43,923 bases of DNA from an uncultured Clostridia bacterium (GCA_944327465.1 CALVHH010000014.1:1-43923); one strand, 5' to 3'. Positions 22,730-31,282 are shown, numbered from the stretch's first letter. The notes: generated from the sequence alone by a model not told the origin. Program-made: numbers and translations.

Positions 22730-23449
22730 TCACTGCCGCTTTCCGAACACAAGGCATATCGCGGCGAGCATGAGCACTATCCCGCCCGAAATTATATAGT
22801 ATACGGGATAGAACGTAAAGTAGCTGAATGCCGTCAGGCACAGCCCGCACCACATCAGTCTGCCTGCGTTGCTGCGCTGCACGGCGCCCTTAAGCCTGTC
22901 TGTAAGCTTTGTTCTTGCGGCGTCGGGCGGCAGCTCGGGCAGTGCGCCCGCGCTCTCAAGTTTGCCGTACAGCCGCTCCGCCGTCATGATCTCCACGCCC
23001 GCCTCTTTTGCGAACCTTTCGGCTGCGTCGCCTGCGCGGTTGCATACCACGCATTTTCGTCTGCCGCTCTCGTTCGCCGTAGCGGCGCATAGCTCGTTGG
23101 CGGTAAGCGGCTCGGGTCTGAACAGCGCAATGTACTCAATGTCCGTGCAGTTCCCGCCCGTCGCAGCCGCTATCAGCGCGGCTGCCCCGGCTGCGCTCAG
23201 CGTGCAGGTATACTTTTCGAACGCGGCAAGCTTTTTTTGCGCTCTGCCCTTCTGCAGCGCGTTGCCGCGCCTGGCGTTCAGCCTTAAAAATGCCAGCGCC
23301 CCCGCCGCCGCAAATGCGGCTATGCCCAGGCACAGTCCCAGCACGGGGCGGCGGGTGTAAAATCTCGTCAGCGTGAATATTAGTATGAACGCGCACGCCG
23401 CGGCGAGTGCGCTGTCCAAAATAACGGCAAACAGGCTCTGTCTCTTCAT
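22730..23449 (-). CDS. Four-helix membrane protein of unknown function
   Basis: A 239-residue protein. Two transmembrane helices near the N terminus (about residues 8-28 and 34-56), a soluble region of about 130 residues with a KCVVCNRAG Cys pair and a KEAGVEIMTAERLYGKLES helix, then two more helices (about 193-232). The soluble part between membrane hairpins recalls small membrane-anchored nuclease-fold domains seen in Bacillota, but I cannot identify catalytic residues and do not assign a function. It sits on the opposite strand between yhbY and nadD, splitting a normally continuous operon. Confidence 0.7.
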   Translation of the reverse strand: MKRQSLFAVILDSALAAACAFILIFTLTRFYTRRPVLGLCLGIAAFAAAGALAFLRLNARRGNALQKGRAQKKLAAFEKYTCTLSAAGAAALIAAATGGNCTDIEYIALFRPEPLTANELCAATANESGRRKCVVCNRAGDAAERFAKEAGVEIMTAERLYGKLESAGALPELPPDAARTKLTDRLKGAVQRSNAGRLMWCGLCLTAFSYFTFYPVYYIISGGIVLMLAAICLVFGKRQ

Positions 23450-23502
23450 GCCGCTATTATTGCCGTTTTATGCGGCGTTTAAAGGCTATCTTTTGTCATA
23501 TT

Positions 23503-24639
23503 ATGTCGACGATCATACTTTTCGGCGGGGCGTTCAATCCCGTCCACACAAGTCACGTAGCCCTTGCAAGGGCGGCGGTGAACGCATATCATCCCCAAAA
23601 ACTCATAGTCATCCCCACGGCGGTCAGTCCGCACAAGAGCGGCTGCCTGCCCGTCCTGGCGGAGGACAGGCTCAATATGTGCCGTCAGGCGTTTAGCGAC
23701 ATCCCGTGCGCCGAGGTCAGCGACTTCGAGCTGTCGTCGGGCGGCGTCAGCTATTCGTACATCACCTGCGAACATTTCCGCGCACTCTATCCAAAGAGCC
23801 GCATACTCTTTCTAATGGGCGGCGACATGCTTGCCTCCTTCGGCAGCTGGAAGTACCCCGGGCGCATCCTTGCCTCGGCTACGCTCGTCGCAGGGGCGCG
23901 AAAGGGCGCACGGGACATCAAAAAGAGCCGTGAAGAGGTGGAAAAGACCTTCGGCTGCGATATCGACCTGCTGGAGTACGCCGCCGACGACGTCTCGTCC
24001 ACGCGCATACGCGTGCTCGCCGCCCTCGGCGAGGATTTTTCGGCGTATGTTTTGCCCAAGACATGGCAATATATCAATGAAAGGGGACTCTACCGCAACA
24101 GTCTGCTGTGTTCGGCAAAGACATTCGAAAACCCTTCGCGCTGGGCTCATTCGGTCAGGGTGGCTGTCATGTGCGCGGCGCATGCCGGCAGGGCGCGCCT
24201 CTCCGAATCGGACGCCGTCACCATGGCGGCTCTGCACGATGTATCCAAGAATCTCCCCGCAGACAGCGCCTGCCTTGCAGGCTTTGTCCCGCCCGTCGGC
24301 GTGCCGTCGCCCGTTATGCACCAGTTTTCGGGTGCGTACGTCGCCGAACATACCTTCGGGCTCAAAGACGAAGTCCTTCTCAACGCCATCCGCTATCACA
24401 CCAGCGGCAGGGCGGGCATGTCCGAAGCAGAGATGCTGTTGTACCTTTGCGACATGCTCGAAGAGGGCCGCGACTTCAAAGGCGTAAACAAGCTCCGTAA
24501 AATATTTCAAGAGCGCAGCCTTGCCTATGCAATGTACGCCGCGCTCGAACACCAGATAAACTATTTAAACGAAGAAGAGGGGGATATCTATCCCCTTACA
24601 AAACAGGCTTACCTGTATTATAAGGAATTACTTACATGA
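23503..24639 (+). CDS. nadD: Fusion of nicotinate-nucleotide adenylyltransferase (NadD) and YqeK HD hydrolase
   Basis: A 378-residue two-domain protein. Residues 1-195 are NadD, which adenylates nicotinate mononucleotide in NAD synthesis: ILFGGAFNPVHTSHVALA, VIPTAVSPHK, FLMGGDMLASFGSWK and DDVSSTRIR. Residues about 205-378 are YqeK, an HD-domain hydrolase that in Bacillus splits Ap4A to ADP: RWAHSVRVA, the metal-binding AALHDVSKN, HQFSGAYVAEH, IRYHTSGRAGMS, YLCDMLEEGR. The two are separate neighbours in B. subtilis. ATG 23503 is preferred to ATG 23470 because it matches the family N terminus; neither has a good ribosome site. Its stop overlaps rsfS (ATGA). Confidence 0.93.
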   Translation: MSTIILFGGAFNPVHTSHVALARAAVNAYHPQKLIVIPTAVSPHKSGCLPVLAEDRLNMCRQAFSDIPCAEVSDFELSSGGVSYSYITCEHFRALYPKSRILFLMGGDMLASFGSWKYPGRILASATLVAGARKGARDIKKSREEVEKTFGCDIDLLEYAADDVSSTRIRVLAALGEDFSAYVLPKTWQYINERGLYRNSLLCSAKTFENPSRWAHSVRVAVMCAAHAGRARLSESDAVTMAALHDVSKNLPADSACLAGFVPPVGVPSPVMHQFSGAYVAEHTFGLKDEVLLNAIRYHTSGRAGMSEAEMLLYLCDMLEEGRDFKGVNKLRKIFQERSLAYAMYAALEHQINYLNEEEGDIYPLTKQAYLYYKELLT

Positions 24640-24986
24640 CATCTAAAGAAAAGTGCTTGACAATCTGCTCCGTGCTCTCCTCCAAAAAGGCGGGCGACAT
24701 CATCTACATCGACGTAGCCGAAAAGACCTCCCTTTGCGATTACTTCATCGTCTGCAGCGGTCGCTCCGCGACACAGGTAAAGTCGCTTTCGGAAAATCTT
24801 GAAGAAAAGATGCAAAAGGAATACGGCGAAACGCCCCGCCGCATCGAAGGCGCAAAGGAGGGCAGGTGGGCTGTCCTTGACTATGCCGACGTGATAGTGC
24901 ACGTATTCAACGACGAAATGCGCGACTTTTACAACCTTGAAAGGCTGTGGGAGGACGGCAAAAATATAGTGCGCTACGAGGACTGA
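24636..24986 (+). CDS. rsfS: Ribosomal silencing factor RsfS
   Basis: A 116-residue member of the RsfS/Iojap family, which binds ribosomal protein L14 and blocks subunit joining when nutrients are low. Motifs: SKKAGDIIYIDVAEKTSLCDYFIVCSG near the N terminus, and AVLDYADVIVHVFNDEMRDFYNLERLW near the C terminus. Start overlaps the nadD-yqeK stop by four bases, so translation is coupled. The gene ends six bases from a convergent small gene with no terminator visible between. Confidence 0.96.
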   Translation: MTSKEKCLTICSVLSSKKAGDIIYIDVAEKTSLCDYFIVCSGRSATQVKSLSENLEEKMQKEYGETPRRIEGAKEGRWAVLDYADVIVHVFNDEMRDFYNLERLWEDGKNIVRYED

Positions 24987-24992
24987 TTGCGT

Positions 24993-25232
24993 TCATCGCC
25001 TGCTCTCGTCGGTAAAGCTTATCTCGCGCGGCTGCGAATAGCTGCGCTTGGTGCGCTTTTTTTCCACGATATAATATACCGGCTGCGCCTTTGGCGGCGC
25101 CGGCTCCTTTTTCTCCTCTCTCTTGGGCGGAGTGTTGTCTTCCATGCCCATCCTTGCCAGCTTTATAATGCATATCGCTGCAAAACATGCCGAAAATATC
25201 AGTAACGTATAAAAGAATCCTGCTAATGCCAT
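24993..25232 (-). CDS. Small single-helix membrane protein
   Basis: A 79-residue protein: one N-terminal transmembrane helix (residues about 3-26, GFFYTLLIFSACFAAICIIK), then a charged, Pro-rich stretch (TPPKREEKKEPAPPKAQP) and a basic tail with YYIVEKKRTKRSYSQPREISF. No family recognised. The ordered composition makes it likely to be real, but the ribosome site is poor and it lies opposite a gene-dense strand, so confidence is moderate. Its start faces that of the DeoC-like gene across 63 bases. Confidence 0.55.
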   Translation of the reverse strand: MALAGFFYTLLIFSACFAAICIIKLARMGMEDNTPPKREEKKEPAPPKAQPVYYIVEKKRTKRSYSQPREISFTDESRR

Positions 25233-25295
25233 GACTACATACTAACGCATTTGCCGTCATGTATTTTGAAATTTAAAGTAAAAAGGAGTATTTTT

Positions 25296-26066
25296 ATGCA
25301 GAATGATGATTTCGGCCGGGACGATGCCGCGCCTATGTCTGCCGCCGTGCCGCCTTCGGTCTCTTCCGAAGAGCTCGCGCAGTTCGAACAGTTCAAAAGA
25401 TTGAAAAGGGTGGAAAAGGCTCGCGCCCGCATAGCCAAAACCGAGTGCGACATGCTGTCGCCTGCGGCGGGCAGGGCAGAGCTGAAATCGCTCTGCCGCG
25501 AAGCCGGGCGCGTGGCGCTCGGCGGCATTGTCGTGCTGCCCGCATACGTTTCGCCCTGCGTCGCCTATCTCGGCGACGACCCGTCGTGTTCGCTCATAGC
25601 AGCCGTCTCCCATCCTCACGGCGGCGACACTCTTGCGGGCAAGATGGCTGCGGTAAAGCGCGCCGTAAAGGACGGCGCCGACGAAGTTGAAGTGTGTGCA
25701 CCGTACTTCGCCGTGAGGGAGGGCAACATGGCGTACTTCAGGCGCGAGTGCAAAAAACTCAAAAAGGCGGCAAAGCCGCGTGCGCTCAGGGTCGTGCTCG
25801 ACTGCGCTCTGCTGTCCGAAAGCGACGTCGTCCGCGCCTGCAACGTCGCCGCCGAAAGCGGAGCAAACGCTGTAAGGCTTGTAAACGTGCCGGCGCTTTC
25901 TTTTGTGGCGTCTGCAAAGAGCGCCCTGCGCGACAGGTGCCTTTTAAAGGTGGACGCCGCAGGTGCCGCCGCAATGGACGAAGCCGAAGCTCTGGGCGCT
26001 TCGCTCGTAAACTGCCCCGAAGCCGTCGGCGTATGCTCGGAACTGCTTGCCGAAGCCAACAGGTAA
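25296..26066 (+). CDS. DeoC-like aldolase homologue lacking the Schiff-base lysine
   Basis: A 256-residue protein with an N-terminal charged helix (residues about 25-60) and a TIM-barrel region resembling deoxyribose-phosphate aldolase: GIVVLPAYVSPC, AAVSHPHGGDTLAGKMAAVKRAVKDGADEVEVCAPY, LRVVLDCALLSESDVVRACNVAAESGANAVRLV, LLKVDAAGAAAMDEAEALGA. By eye, the catalytic TSTGK segment of DeoC is replaced by RLVNVP, so the Schiff-base Lys is missing, while a Lys corresponding to the second one (LLKVDAAGA) remains. It is therefore probably not an active aldolase. ATG 25296 is seven bases after AAAAGGAG. Monocistronic, with a large terminator after it. Confidence 0.7.
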   Translation: MQNDDFGRDDAAPMSAAVPPSVSSEELAQFEQFKRLKRVEKARARIAKTECDMLSPAAGRAELKSLCREAGRVALGGIVVLPAYVSPCVAYLGDDPSCSLIAAVSHPHGGDTLAGKMAAVKRAVKDGADEVEVCAPYFAVREGNMAYFRRECKKLKKAAKPRALRVVLDCALLSESDVVRACNVAAESGANAVRLVNVPALSFVASAKSALRDRCLLKVDAAGAAAMDEAEALGASLVNCPEAVGVCSELLAEANR

Positions 26067-26097
26067 AGGTCGATATTTGCCTTGGCATATATAAATG

Positions 26098-26139
26098 AGA
26101 GCGGCAGCGCACACCATGCATGGTGTGCGCAGCCGCTCT
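26098..26139. terminator. Terminator between the DeoC-like gene and the convergent helicase
   Basis: A nearly perfect palindrome across 26098-26139: AGAGCGGC arms, an unpaired A on each side, then a 12-base inner arm. Short T-run on both ends. Confidence 0.8.
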
Positions 26140-26144
26140 TTAAA

Positions 26145-27359
26145 CTATCTTACTATTATCAGCCTGTCCTTAGCCCTCGTTATCGCCGTATACAGCCAGC
26201 GGTGCGCGTCCTCCTTGAACGCATAGCTCTCGTCAAAAACTATCGCGCTCTCGAACTCCGAACCCTGCGCCTTGTGGCAGGAGATGCAGTAGCCGTATTC
26301 GAACCTGTTGAGCGTGAACGCCCCCTTGGCTTCGCCGTTCTCGTCAAACTTTTCAAAATAATCGCCGTGCCGGTAGCGGTACTGCCCGTTCATAAATATT
26401 CCCGCGTCGAACGGCAGCGCTTCGGGGCAGTTTTCTTCCAGAAAGTCTGCCCTGAACTGCATGAACCCCATGCAGTTTTGCTCGTCGTAAAAGGGGTCTA
26501 TGGCTCTGCCTATTATGCCGTTGACAAGGTTGAACGTCATGGCGCCGTCTATGTACTGTTCCCAGTTGTTGACCGTGCATATCAGCTTTTCGCCGTCCTT
26601 TGGCAGACCCTCGTAGCCGTATATCGCCCTCATCTCGTCGTTCAGCTTTGTCCTCGTCCTGTTCAGCCCGCATATCAGTTGCTCTGCGCGGACCAGCAGT
26701 CTTTTTCGTCTTTCGCCTTCAAAATTTCTGCGCGGCAGCACGAACGCCTTGTTGCCGTAGTTGCCGTAAGGTATGTGCCTGCCCTCGCGGGCGAGGGAGG
26801 AAAGGTGTATTATCGGGTTGCCCTGCTCCTGCCTGACGATCTCAGTCAGCGTCGCGTCGGGCGAATGCAGGTATGAATTGAGCCCCTCCACGGGCGGAAG
26901 CTGGCAGTCGTCGCCGCACAGCAGTACCTTCACGCCGAAGTTGAGTATGTCAAACAGCACCTCGTCGGATACCATGCTCGCCTCGTCCAGGACTATCAGT
27001 TTTATGCGCCTGTCTATGTTCTCTCTGCGGCGGAAAGTCAGTTTTTCTATCTTTACTTTCTTCCCGTTCAGCATAATTTCCTGTTCTTCCGCAATCGACT
27101 GGTATATCAGCCTGTGCACGGTGCAGGCGGGTATGCCCTTTTTGATCAGCACGGTGGCGGCTTTGCCCGTAGGCGTCACAAATGCGGCGCTCACGTCGGG
27201 TACGAGTTCCAGCCTCTCGCACACGGCGTGCCTCAGCAGTGCGGTCTTGCCCGTGCCTGCAAACCCCGTCAGCACAAACGTCTGTCTGTCGGAGTGATAA
27301 AACCAGTGCGCTACTAAGTTTTCGGCGTCCGCCTGTCCGGCGGTCAAAACTTTGGACAT
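26145..27359 (-). CDS. RecD-like superfamily 1 DNA helicase
   Basis: A 404-residue stand-alone helicase of the RecD/AAA_30 type. Walker A at FVLTGFAGTGKTALLRH, motif Ia VTPTGKAATVL, Walker B IKLIVLDEASMVSDE, motif III VLLCGDDCQLPPV, motif IV/V region LICTVNNW and NGIIGR, and the C-terminal UvrD_C_2 segment YGYCISCHKAQGSEFESAIVF with motif VI LYTAITRAKDRLIIV. It lacks the long N-terminal extension of RecD2. The start MSKVLTAGQ (27359) lies right at the predicted transcription start of the promoter upstream, so the message may be leaderless; a longer in-frame form from 27416 would begin inside the promoter. Role in DNA repair or recombination is inferred. Confidence 0.85.
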   Translation of the reverse strand: MSKVLTAGQADAENLVAHWFYHSDRQTFVLTGFAGTGKTALLRHAVCERLELVPDVSAAFVTPTGKAATVLIKKGIPACTVHRLIYQSIAEEQEIMLNGKKVKIEKLTFRRRENIDRRIKLIVLDEASMVSDEVLFDILNFGVKVLLCGDDCQLPPVEGLNSYLHSPDATLTEIVRQEQGNPIIHLSSLAREGRHIPYGNYGNKAFVLPRRNFEGERRKRLLVRAEQLICGLNRTRTKLNDEMRAIYGYEGLPKDGEKLICTVNNWEQYIDGAMTFNLVNGIIGRAIDPFYDEQNCMGFMQFRADFLEENCPEALPFDAGIFMNGQYRYRHGDYFEKFDENGEAKGAFTLNRFEYGYCISCHKAQGSEFESAIVFDESYAFKEDAHRWLYTAITRAKDRLIIVR

Positions 27360-27365
27360 ATCTAT

Positions 27366-27394
27366 ATTGTATACCCAAAAGCCGATATGTGCAA
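27366..27394 (-). promoter_or_regulatory. Promoter of the RecD-like helicase gene
   Basis: Minus strand TTGCAC (27394-27389) and TACAAT (27371-27366), spacer 17. The start codon begins only six bases after the -10. Confidence 0.55.
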
Positions 27395-27482
27395 CCGTTG
27401 AGCGCATGCCTTGCACCTGTTTTTTTATTTTTAAAAAAGTTATTTTCCTTCAAAATATGCGCGGTAATTTTGTATTTGCATA

Positions 27483-27511
27483 TTGACGGCGGGGGCAATT
27501 TGTAATATAAT
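27483..27511 (+). promoter_or_regulatory. Sigma-A promoter of pgi
   Basis: TTGACG (27483-27488) and TATAAT (27506-27511), spacer 17, about 40 bases before the start. Confidence 0.75.
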
Positions 27512-27555
27512 ATAAGGGTAGAAATGCGGCAGACCGCAAAATTATGGAGGACATG

Positions 27556-28992
27556 ATGGCTTACAAGACCAAAGAATGGCGCAATTCCATGCGCGTAACG
27601 GTAGATTACAACTATATGATGTCGACCACGCTCGGCGACAGGGGCATCAAGGACAGTCAGCTCAAAGAAATCAAGGGCAAGGCAGAAGAGGCGTTCAACT
27701 ACGTCAAGGCAAACCGCGGCAGGGACGATCTGTACATGGGCTGGACGGAACTGCCCTACGTTCAGGACGAGATAGTCGCCGACATTCTCGCCACCGCAAA
27801 GGACATAAGGAAAAAGTTCAAATACTTCGTCGTGCTCGGCATAGGCGGCTCGGCGCTCGGTCCCATAATGGCATTCAATGCGCTCTGCCATCTCCATTAC
27901 AACGAACTTCCCCCTTCAAAGAGAAGGGGACCCAAGTTCTATGTCGAAGACAACGTCGACCCCGTCCGCATGGCTGCCCTTCTGGACGTCATCGAACCTG
28001 AAAAGACGTGCTTCAACGTCATCTCCAAGTCGGGCGCCACGTCCGAAACGATGACGCAGTACCTCATTATATCCGACATCTTAAAGCAGAAGGGCGTCAA
28101 CGTCGCCGACAACATGATATTCACCACGGATGCCGCCCGCGGCAATCTGTTAAAGATAGACGATGCCTTCGGCGGTAAAATCAAAAAGTACGTTCTTCCC
28201 GACGGCGTCGGCGGAAGATTTTCAGAGCTCTGCCCCGTCGGTCTGCTGCCCGCGGCGGTGCTCGGCATAGATATCAAGGGCATGCTCGCAGGCGCGGCAT
28301 ATATGGACGGTCTGTGCTCCAAACCCTCGATATCCAAAAACCCCGCGCTCGCCTGCGCCGCGCTGCAATACATCACCATGAACGAAGGCAAGAACATCAA
28401 CGTTCTCATGCCCTATTCCGACAATTTAAAGCTCATGGCAGACTGGTACTGTCAGCTGTGGGCGGAATCTTTGGGCAAGGCGGTCGACTACGACGGCAAC
28501 GTCGTCAATGCAGGCACCACGCCCGTAAAGAGCCTGGGCGTCACCGACCAGCACTCGCAGGTACAGCTCTATATCGAAGGACCCTACGACAAGGTGATAA
28601 CCTTCATCTCGGTTGAAAACTACGCCACCGAAATGCCCATCCCTCACGGCTGCGAGGATATTCCCGATGTCGGCTTCCTCGGCGGGCACTCCATGCAGGA
28701 GCTCATTCAGGCAGAAAACAAGGCCACGGCTTACGCCCTCGCCATGGCGGGCAGAATGAACTACACCATAAACATGCCCGCAGTCAACGCGTTCACTCTC
28801 GGTCAGCTCATGTTCCTTCTGGAACTTCAGACGGCTTACACGGGCGCAATGCTCAACATAAACACCTTCAACCAGCCCGGCGTGGAAAACGGCAAAAAAG
28901 CTACCTTCGCCCTGCTCGGCAAAAAGGGGTATGAAGAGAAGAAGAGGGAGATCGACTCCGCTCCTCAGGCGCAGGACAAGTATATCGTCTGA
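27556..28992 (+). CDS. pgi: Glucose-6-phosphate isomerase
   Basis: A 478-residue glycolytic enzyme interconverting glucose 6-phosphate and fructose 6-phosphate. Sugar-isomerase marks: VVLGIGGSALGPIMAFNAL, NVISKSGATSETMTQYLI, VGGRFSELCPVGLLPAAV, the DQHSQVQLYIEGPYDKVITF segment, and the C-terminal NTFNQPGVENGKKATFALLGKKG with the catalytic-loop Lys. Three in-frame ATGs lie together (27544, 27553, 27556); the third is five bases after TGGAGG and is chosen. Single gene with its own promoter and hairpin terminator. Confidence 0.96.
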   Translation: MAYKTKEWRNSMRVTVDYNYMMSTTLGDRGIKDSQLKEIKGKAEEAFNYVKANRGRDDLYMGWTELPYVQDEIVADILATAKDIRKKFKYFVVLGIGGSALGPIMAFNALCHLHYNELPPSKRRGPKFYVEDNVDPVRMAALLDVIEPEKTCFNVISKSGATSETMTQYLIISDILKQKGVNVADNMIFTTDAARGNLLKIDDAFGGKIKKYVLPDGVGGRFSELCPVGLLPAAVLGIDIKGMLAGAAYMDGLCSKPSISKNPALACAALQYITMNEGKNINVLMPYSDNLKLMADWYCQLWAESLGKAVDYDGNVVNAGTTPVKSLGVTDQHSQVQLYIEGPYDKVITFISVENYATEMPIPHGCEDIPDVGFLGGHSMQELIQAENKATAYALAMAGRMNYTINMPAVNAFTLGQLMFLLELQTAYTGAMLNINTFNQPGVENGKKATFALLGKKGYEEKKREIDSAPQAQDKYIV

Positions 28993-29031
28993 TAGGTTTT
29001 CCCCGCGACTTTTCAACAATAATGCTCAACG

Positions 29032-29059
29032 AGGGGCGGGCGCTGTCGCGCCCGCCCTT
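29032..29059 (+). terminator. Hairpin after pgi
   Basis: Arms GGGCGGGCGC (29034-29043) and its complement (29048-29057), loop TGTC, followed by CTAAAATATT; no true T-run, so termination may be partial. Confidence 0.55.
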
Positions 29060-29081
29060 CTAAAATATTGCCGAGGTCAGT

Positions 29082-30092
29082 ATGCCCATATATCAGATAA
29101 TAATAATCGTCATCGCCGCCACTATATTTCTCGTCGCCGCGCTGCTGTTTGCGCTCGCGCTCTATGCGCACCGCCTCGTGTTCGGCAAGCGGATCAACCG
29201 CAACGTCAATTTAAAGTACTTCGAACCTTCCGACTTTGCTCTGAATGTAAGAAGGCTGCCCGTCACGTTCGATAAAACTCCCCTGTATGCGGCAGTCTAC
29301 ACCGACCGTCCCGAAAGTTCGTGCACGCGTGCGGTGCTGTTCTGTCACGGCATAGGCGCAGGTCATGCGCCCTACATGACCGAAATCGCCCGCCTGGCGT
29401 CCTTCGGCTATGCAGTCGTCGCATACGACAGCATAGGCTGCGGTCTTTCGCAGGGCAAAAATGCCCGCGGCTTCTATGCCAACGTGCAGTGCGCCACAGC
29501 CGCCTATATAGCCATGCGCAGCGACGCGCAGCTAAAGGGCATGCCCTTCTGCTTTGTCGGGCACAGCTGGGGCGCTTATACGGCGCTCTGCCTTACTTCG
29601 GTGGTCGCCGCGCAGAGCGTCGTGGCGCTCTCTGGCTTCAACAGCCCCGCGCAGATGATGGCTGATAGCGCCGCCCCCGTCATGGGCAGGCTGCCCGCCG
29701 CGCTGTGTAAACCGATGTGGTGGCTGATAAATCTGTTTATCTTCGGCGTACACGGCAATGCCAATGCCGCCGTGCGCATCGTCCGCAGCGAGGTGCCGGC
29801 ACTGCTTGCCTACGGCGCAAAGGACAGGACGGTGCGCGCCGAAAATACCCCCGCATGCACAGCGCACGGCACCTATCTGCAGAGCGTGGTGTACGATGAC
29901 AAGGGTCACAACGTCTACAATACCGTCGCCGCACAAAAACTGCTCGAAGATCTGAATGCGGCGTTTTCGCCTTCGCGCTTCAAAACTCCGCAGGCGCGCA
30001 AGGCATATTTCGAAAACTTCGACTTCAAAGCCGCCACCGAAGAGGACGAAAAGGTCATGTCCGCCATAAAATTTTTCATCGACAGTCACTGA
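29082..30092 (+). CDS. Membrane-anchored alpha/beta hydrolase
   Basis: A 336-residue protein. An N-terminal transmembrane helix (residues about 4-30) is followed by a serine-hydrolase domain: VLFCHGIGAGHAPYMTEIARLASFGYAVVAYDSIGCGLSQG in outline, nucleophile S162 in GHSWG, the acid in LLAYGAKDRTVRAEN, and the His in YDDKGHNVYN. The catalytic triad is therefore complete. Such proteins are usually lipases, esterases or monoacylglycerol-lipase-like enzymes; the substrate cannot be told. GAGG precedes ATG 29082. Orientation of the domain relative to the membrane is not certain. Confidence 0.85.
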   Translation: MPIYQIIIIVIAATIFLVAALLFALALYAHRLVFGKRINRNVNLKYFEPSDFALNVRRLPVTFDKTPLYAAVYTDRPESSCTRAVLFCHGIGAGHAPYMTEIARLASFGYAVVAYDSIGCGLSQGKNARGFYANVQCATAAYIAMRSDAQLKGMPFCFVGHSWGAYTALCLTSVVAAQSVVALSGFNSPAQMMADSAAPVMGRLPAALCKPMWWLINLFIFGVHGNANAAVRIVRSEVPALLAYGAKDRTVRAENTPACTAHGTYLQSVVYDDKGHNVYNTVAAQKLLEDLNAAFSPSRFKTPQARKAYFENFDFKAATEEDEKVMSAIKFFIDSH

Positions 30093-30119
30093 CGCCGTTA
30101 CCGCGTAAAAATATCGCTG

Positions 30120-30148
30120 TTGACAAAAGTGTTTATTTGCGGTATATT
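30120..30148 (+). promoter_or_regulatory. Sigma-A promoter of the LOG-phosphatase operon
   Basis: TTGACA (30120-30125) and TATATT (30143-30148), spacer 17. Confidence 0.75.
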
Positions 30149-30190
30149 ATAAGTATACTATATATGTAACTCAAAAAAAGGAATTTATCT

Positions 30191-30775
30191 ATGAAGATAT
30201 GCGTATTCGGCGCTTCGAGCGCCCACATCGATAAAATTTATATACAAAAGGTAGAAGAGCTGGGCGAACGCCTTGCAAAGTGCGGGCACTCGCTCGTATT
30301 CGGTGCGGGCGGCTCGGGGCTGATGGGCGCGGCTGCCCGCGGCTTCAAGCGCGGCGGCGGTCACATCCTCGGCATAGTTCCCTCGTTCTTCCGCGACGAC
30401 GGCATAGAACAGCTCTATGAAGCCTGCGACGAGATGATATTCACCGAAACCATGCGCGAGCGCAAGGCGCTGATGGAGGCGGAAGCGGATATCTTCGTCG
30501 TCGTGCCGGGCGGCATAGGCACGTTCGAAGAGCTGTTCGAAGTGCTCACGCTTAAACAGCTCAACCGCCACGACAAGGGCATAGTCATCTTTGATATCGA
30601 TGGCTACTACGACGGTATGGAGATATTTATGGAGACAGCCTACAAGCGCAAGTTCATTACCCAAAAGTGCCGCCATCTCTACGAAAACTACGACGACATC
30701 GAAAAGGTCGTCGACTACGTCCAAAACTACAAGCCCGAGCATACGCCCTGGCAAAAGCTCAAGCTCGGCGATTGA
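30191..30775 (+). CDS. LOG-family protein (TIGR00730, nucleoside 5'-monophosphate phosphoribohydrolase-like)
   Basis: A 194-residue protein of the LOG/lysine-decarboxylase-like family. Marks: MKICVFGASSAHID at the N terminus, LVFGAGGSGLMGAAARG, the active-site MRERKALM, and PGGIGTFEELFEVLT, the PGGxGTxxE signature. Family members remove ribose 5-phosphate from nucleotides such as AMP or cytokinin riboside monophosphates; in bacteria the physiological substrate is often unclear. Ribosome site AAAGGAA. The phosphatase gene follows after one base, so both are one operon. Confidence 0.9.
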   Translation: MKICVFGASSAHIDKIYIQKVEELGERLAKCGHSLVFGAGGSGLMGAAARGFKRGGGHILGIVPSFFRDDGIEQLYEACDEMIFTETMRERKALMEAEADIFVVVPGGIGTFEELFEVLTLKQLNRHDKGIVIFDIDGYYDGMEIFMETAYKRKFITQKCRHLYENYDDIEKVVDYVQNYKPEHTPWQKLKLGD

Positions 30776-30776
30776 T

Positions 30777-31235
30777 ATGAAAAACATCACGTTCGTCTGT
30801 CTCGGCAACATCTGCCGTTCGCCCATGGCAGAAGCGATATTTACCCGCCTCGCAGGCGAGCGCGGCGTGCTGTCCTTATTCAACGTCCGCTCGTTCGCCA
30901 CTTCCTCTTACGAAGTCGGCAATCCCGTCTATCCGCCCGCGGCAAGCGCTCTGCGCCGCCACGGAATAACTGATTTTACGCACTTTTCGCGGCAGCTGAC
31001 CGCCAAAGACATAGCCGATTCCGACTGCGTGCTCGTAATGGACGGCATGAACCTTGCCGACGTGACCGCGCTGGCAAGGGTGGAGGACAGGGGCAAGATT
31101 CGCCTGCTCGGCAGCTATCTCTATCCCCCGCGCGAAATAGCCGACCCCTATTACACGCGTGATTTCGAGCGTGCCTGGTCGGATATCTCTTCCGCCTGCG
31201 CGGCGCTTTTGGACAGTCTGCTCCAAGAAAAATAG
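30777..31235 (+). CDS. Low-molecular-weight protein tyrosine phosphatase
   Basis: A 152-residue phosphatase. The P-loop VCLGNICRSPMAEAIF gives the catalytic Cys8 and Arg14 (C-x5-R), and the general-acid Asp lies in ADPYYTRDF near residue 118. Length and layout fit the family, which dephosphorylates Tyr (or Arg in Bacillus YwlE) residues of proteins. The start ATG 30777 follows the LOG stop codon by one base and relies on translational coupling. A perfect terminator follows. Confidence 0.93.
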   Translation: MKNITFVCLGNICRSPMAEAIFTRLAGERGVLSLFNVRSFATSSYEVGNPVYPPAASALRRHGITDFTHFSRQLTAKDIADSDCVLVMDGMNLADVTALARVEDRGKIRLLGSYLYPPREIADPYYTRDFERAWSDISSACAALLDSLLQEK

Positions 31236-31282
31236 AACGCAGTCTAATTTTTGCTTAGTTTACATACTAATATGTCACATAT

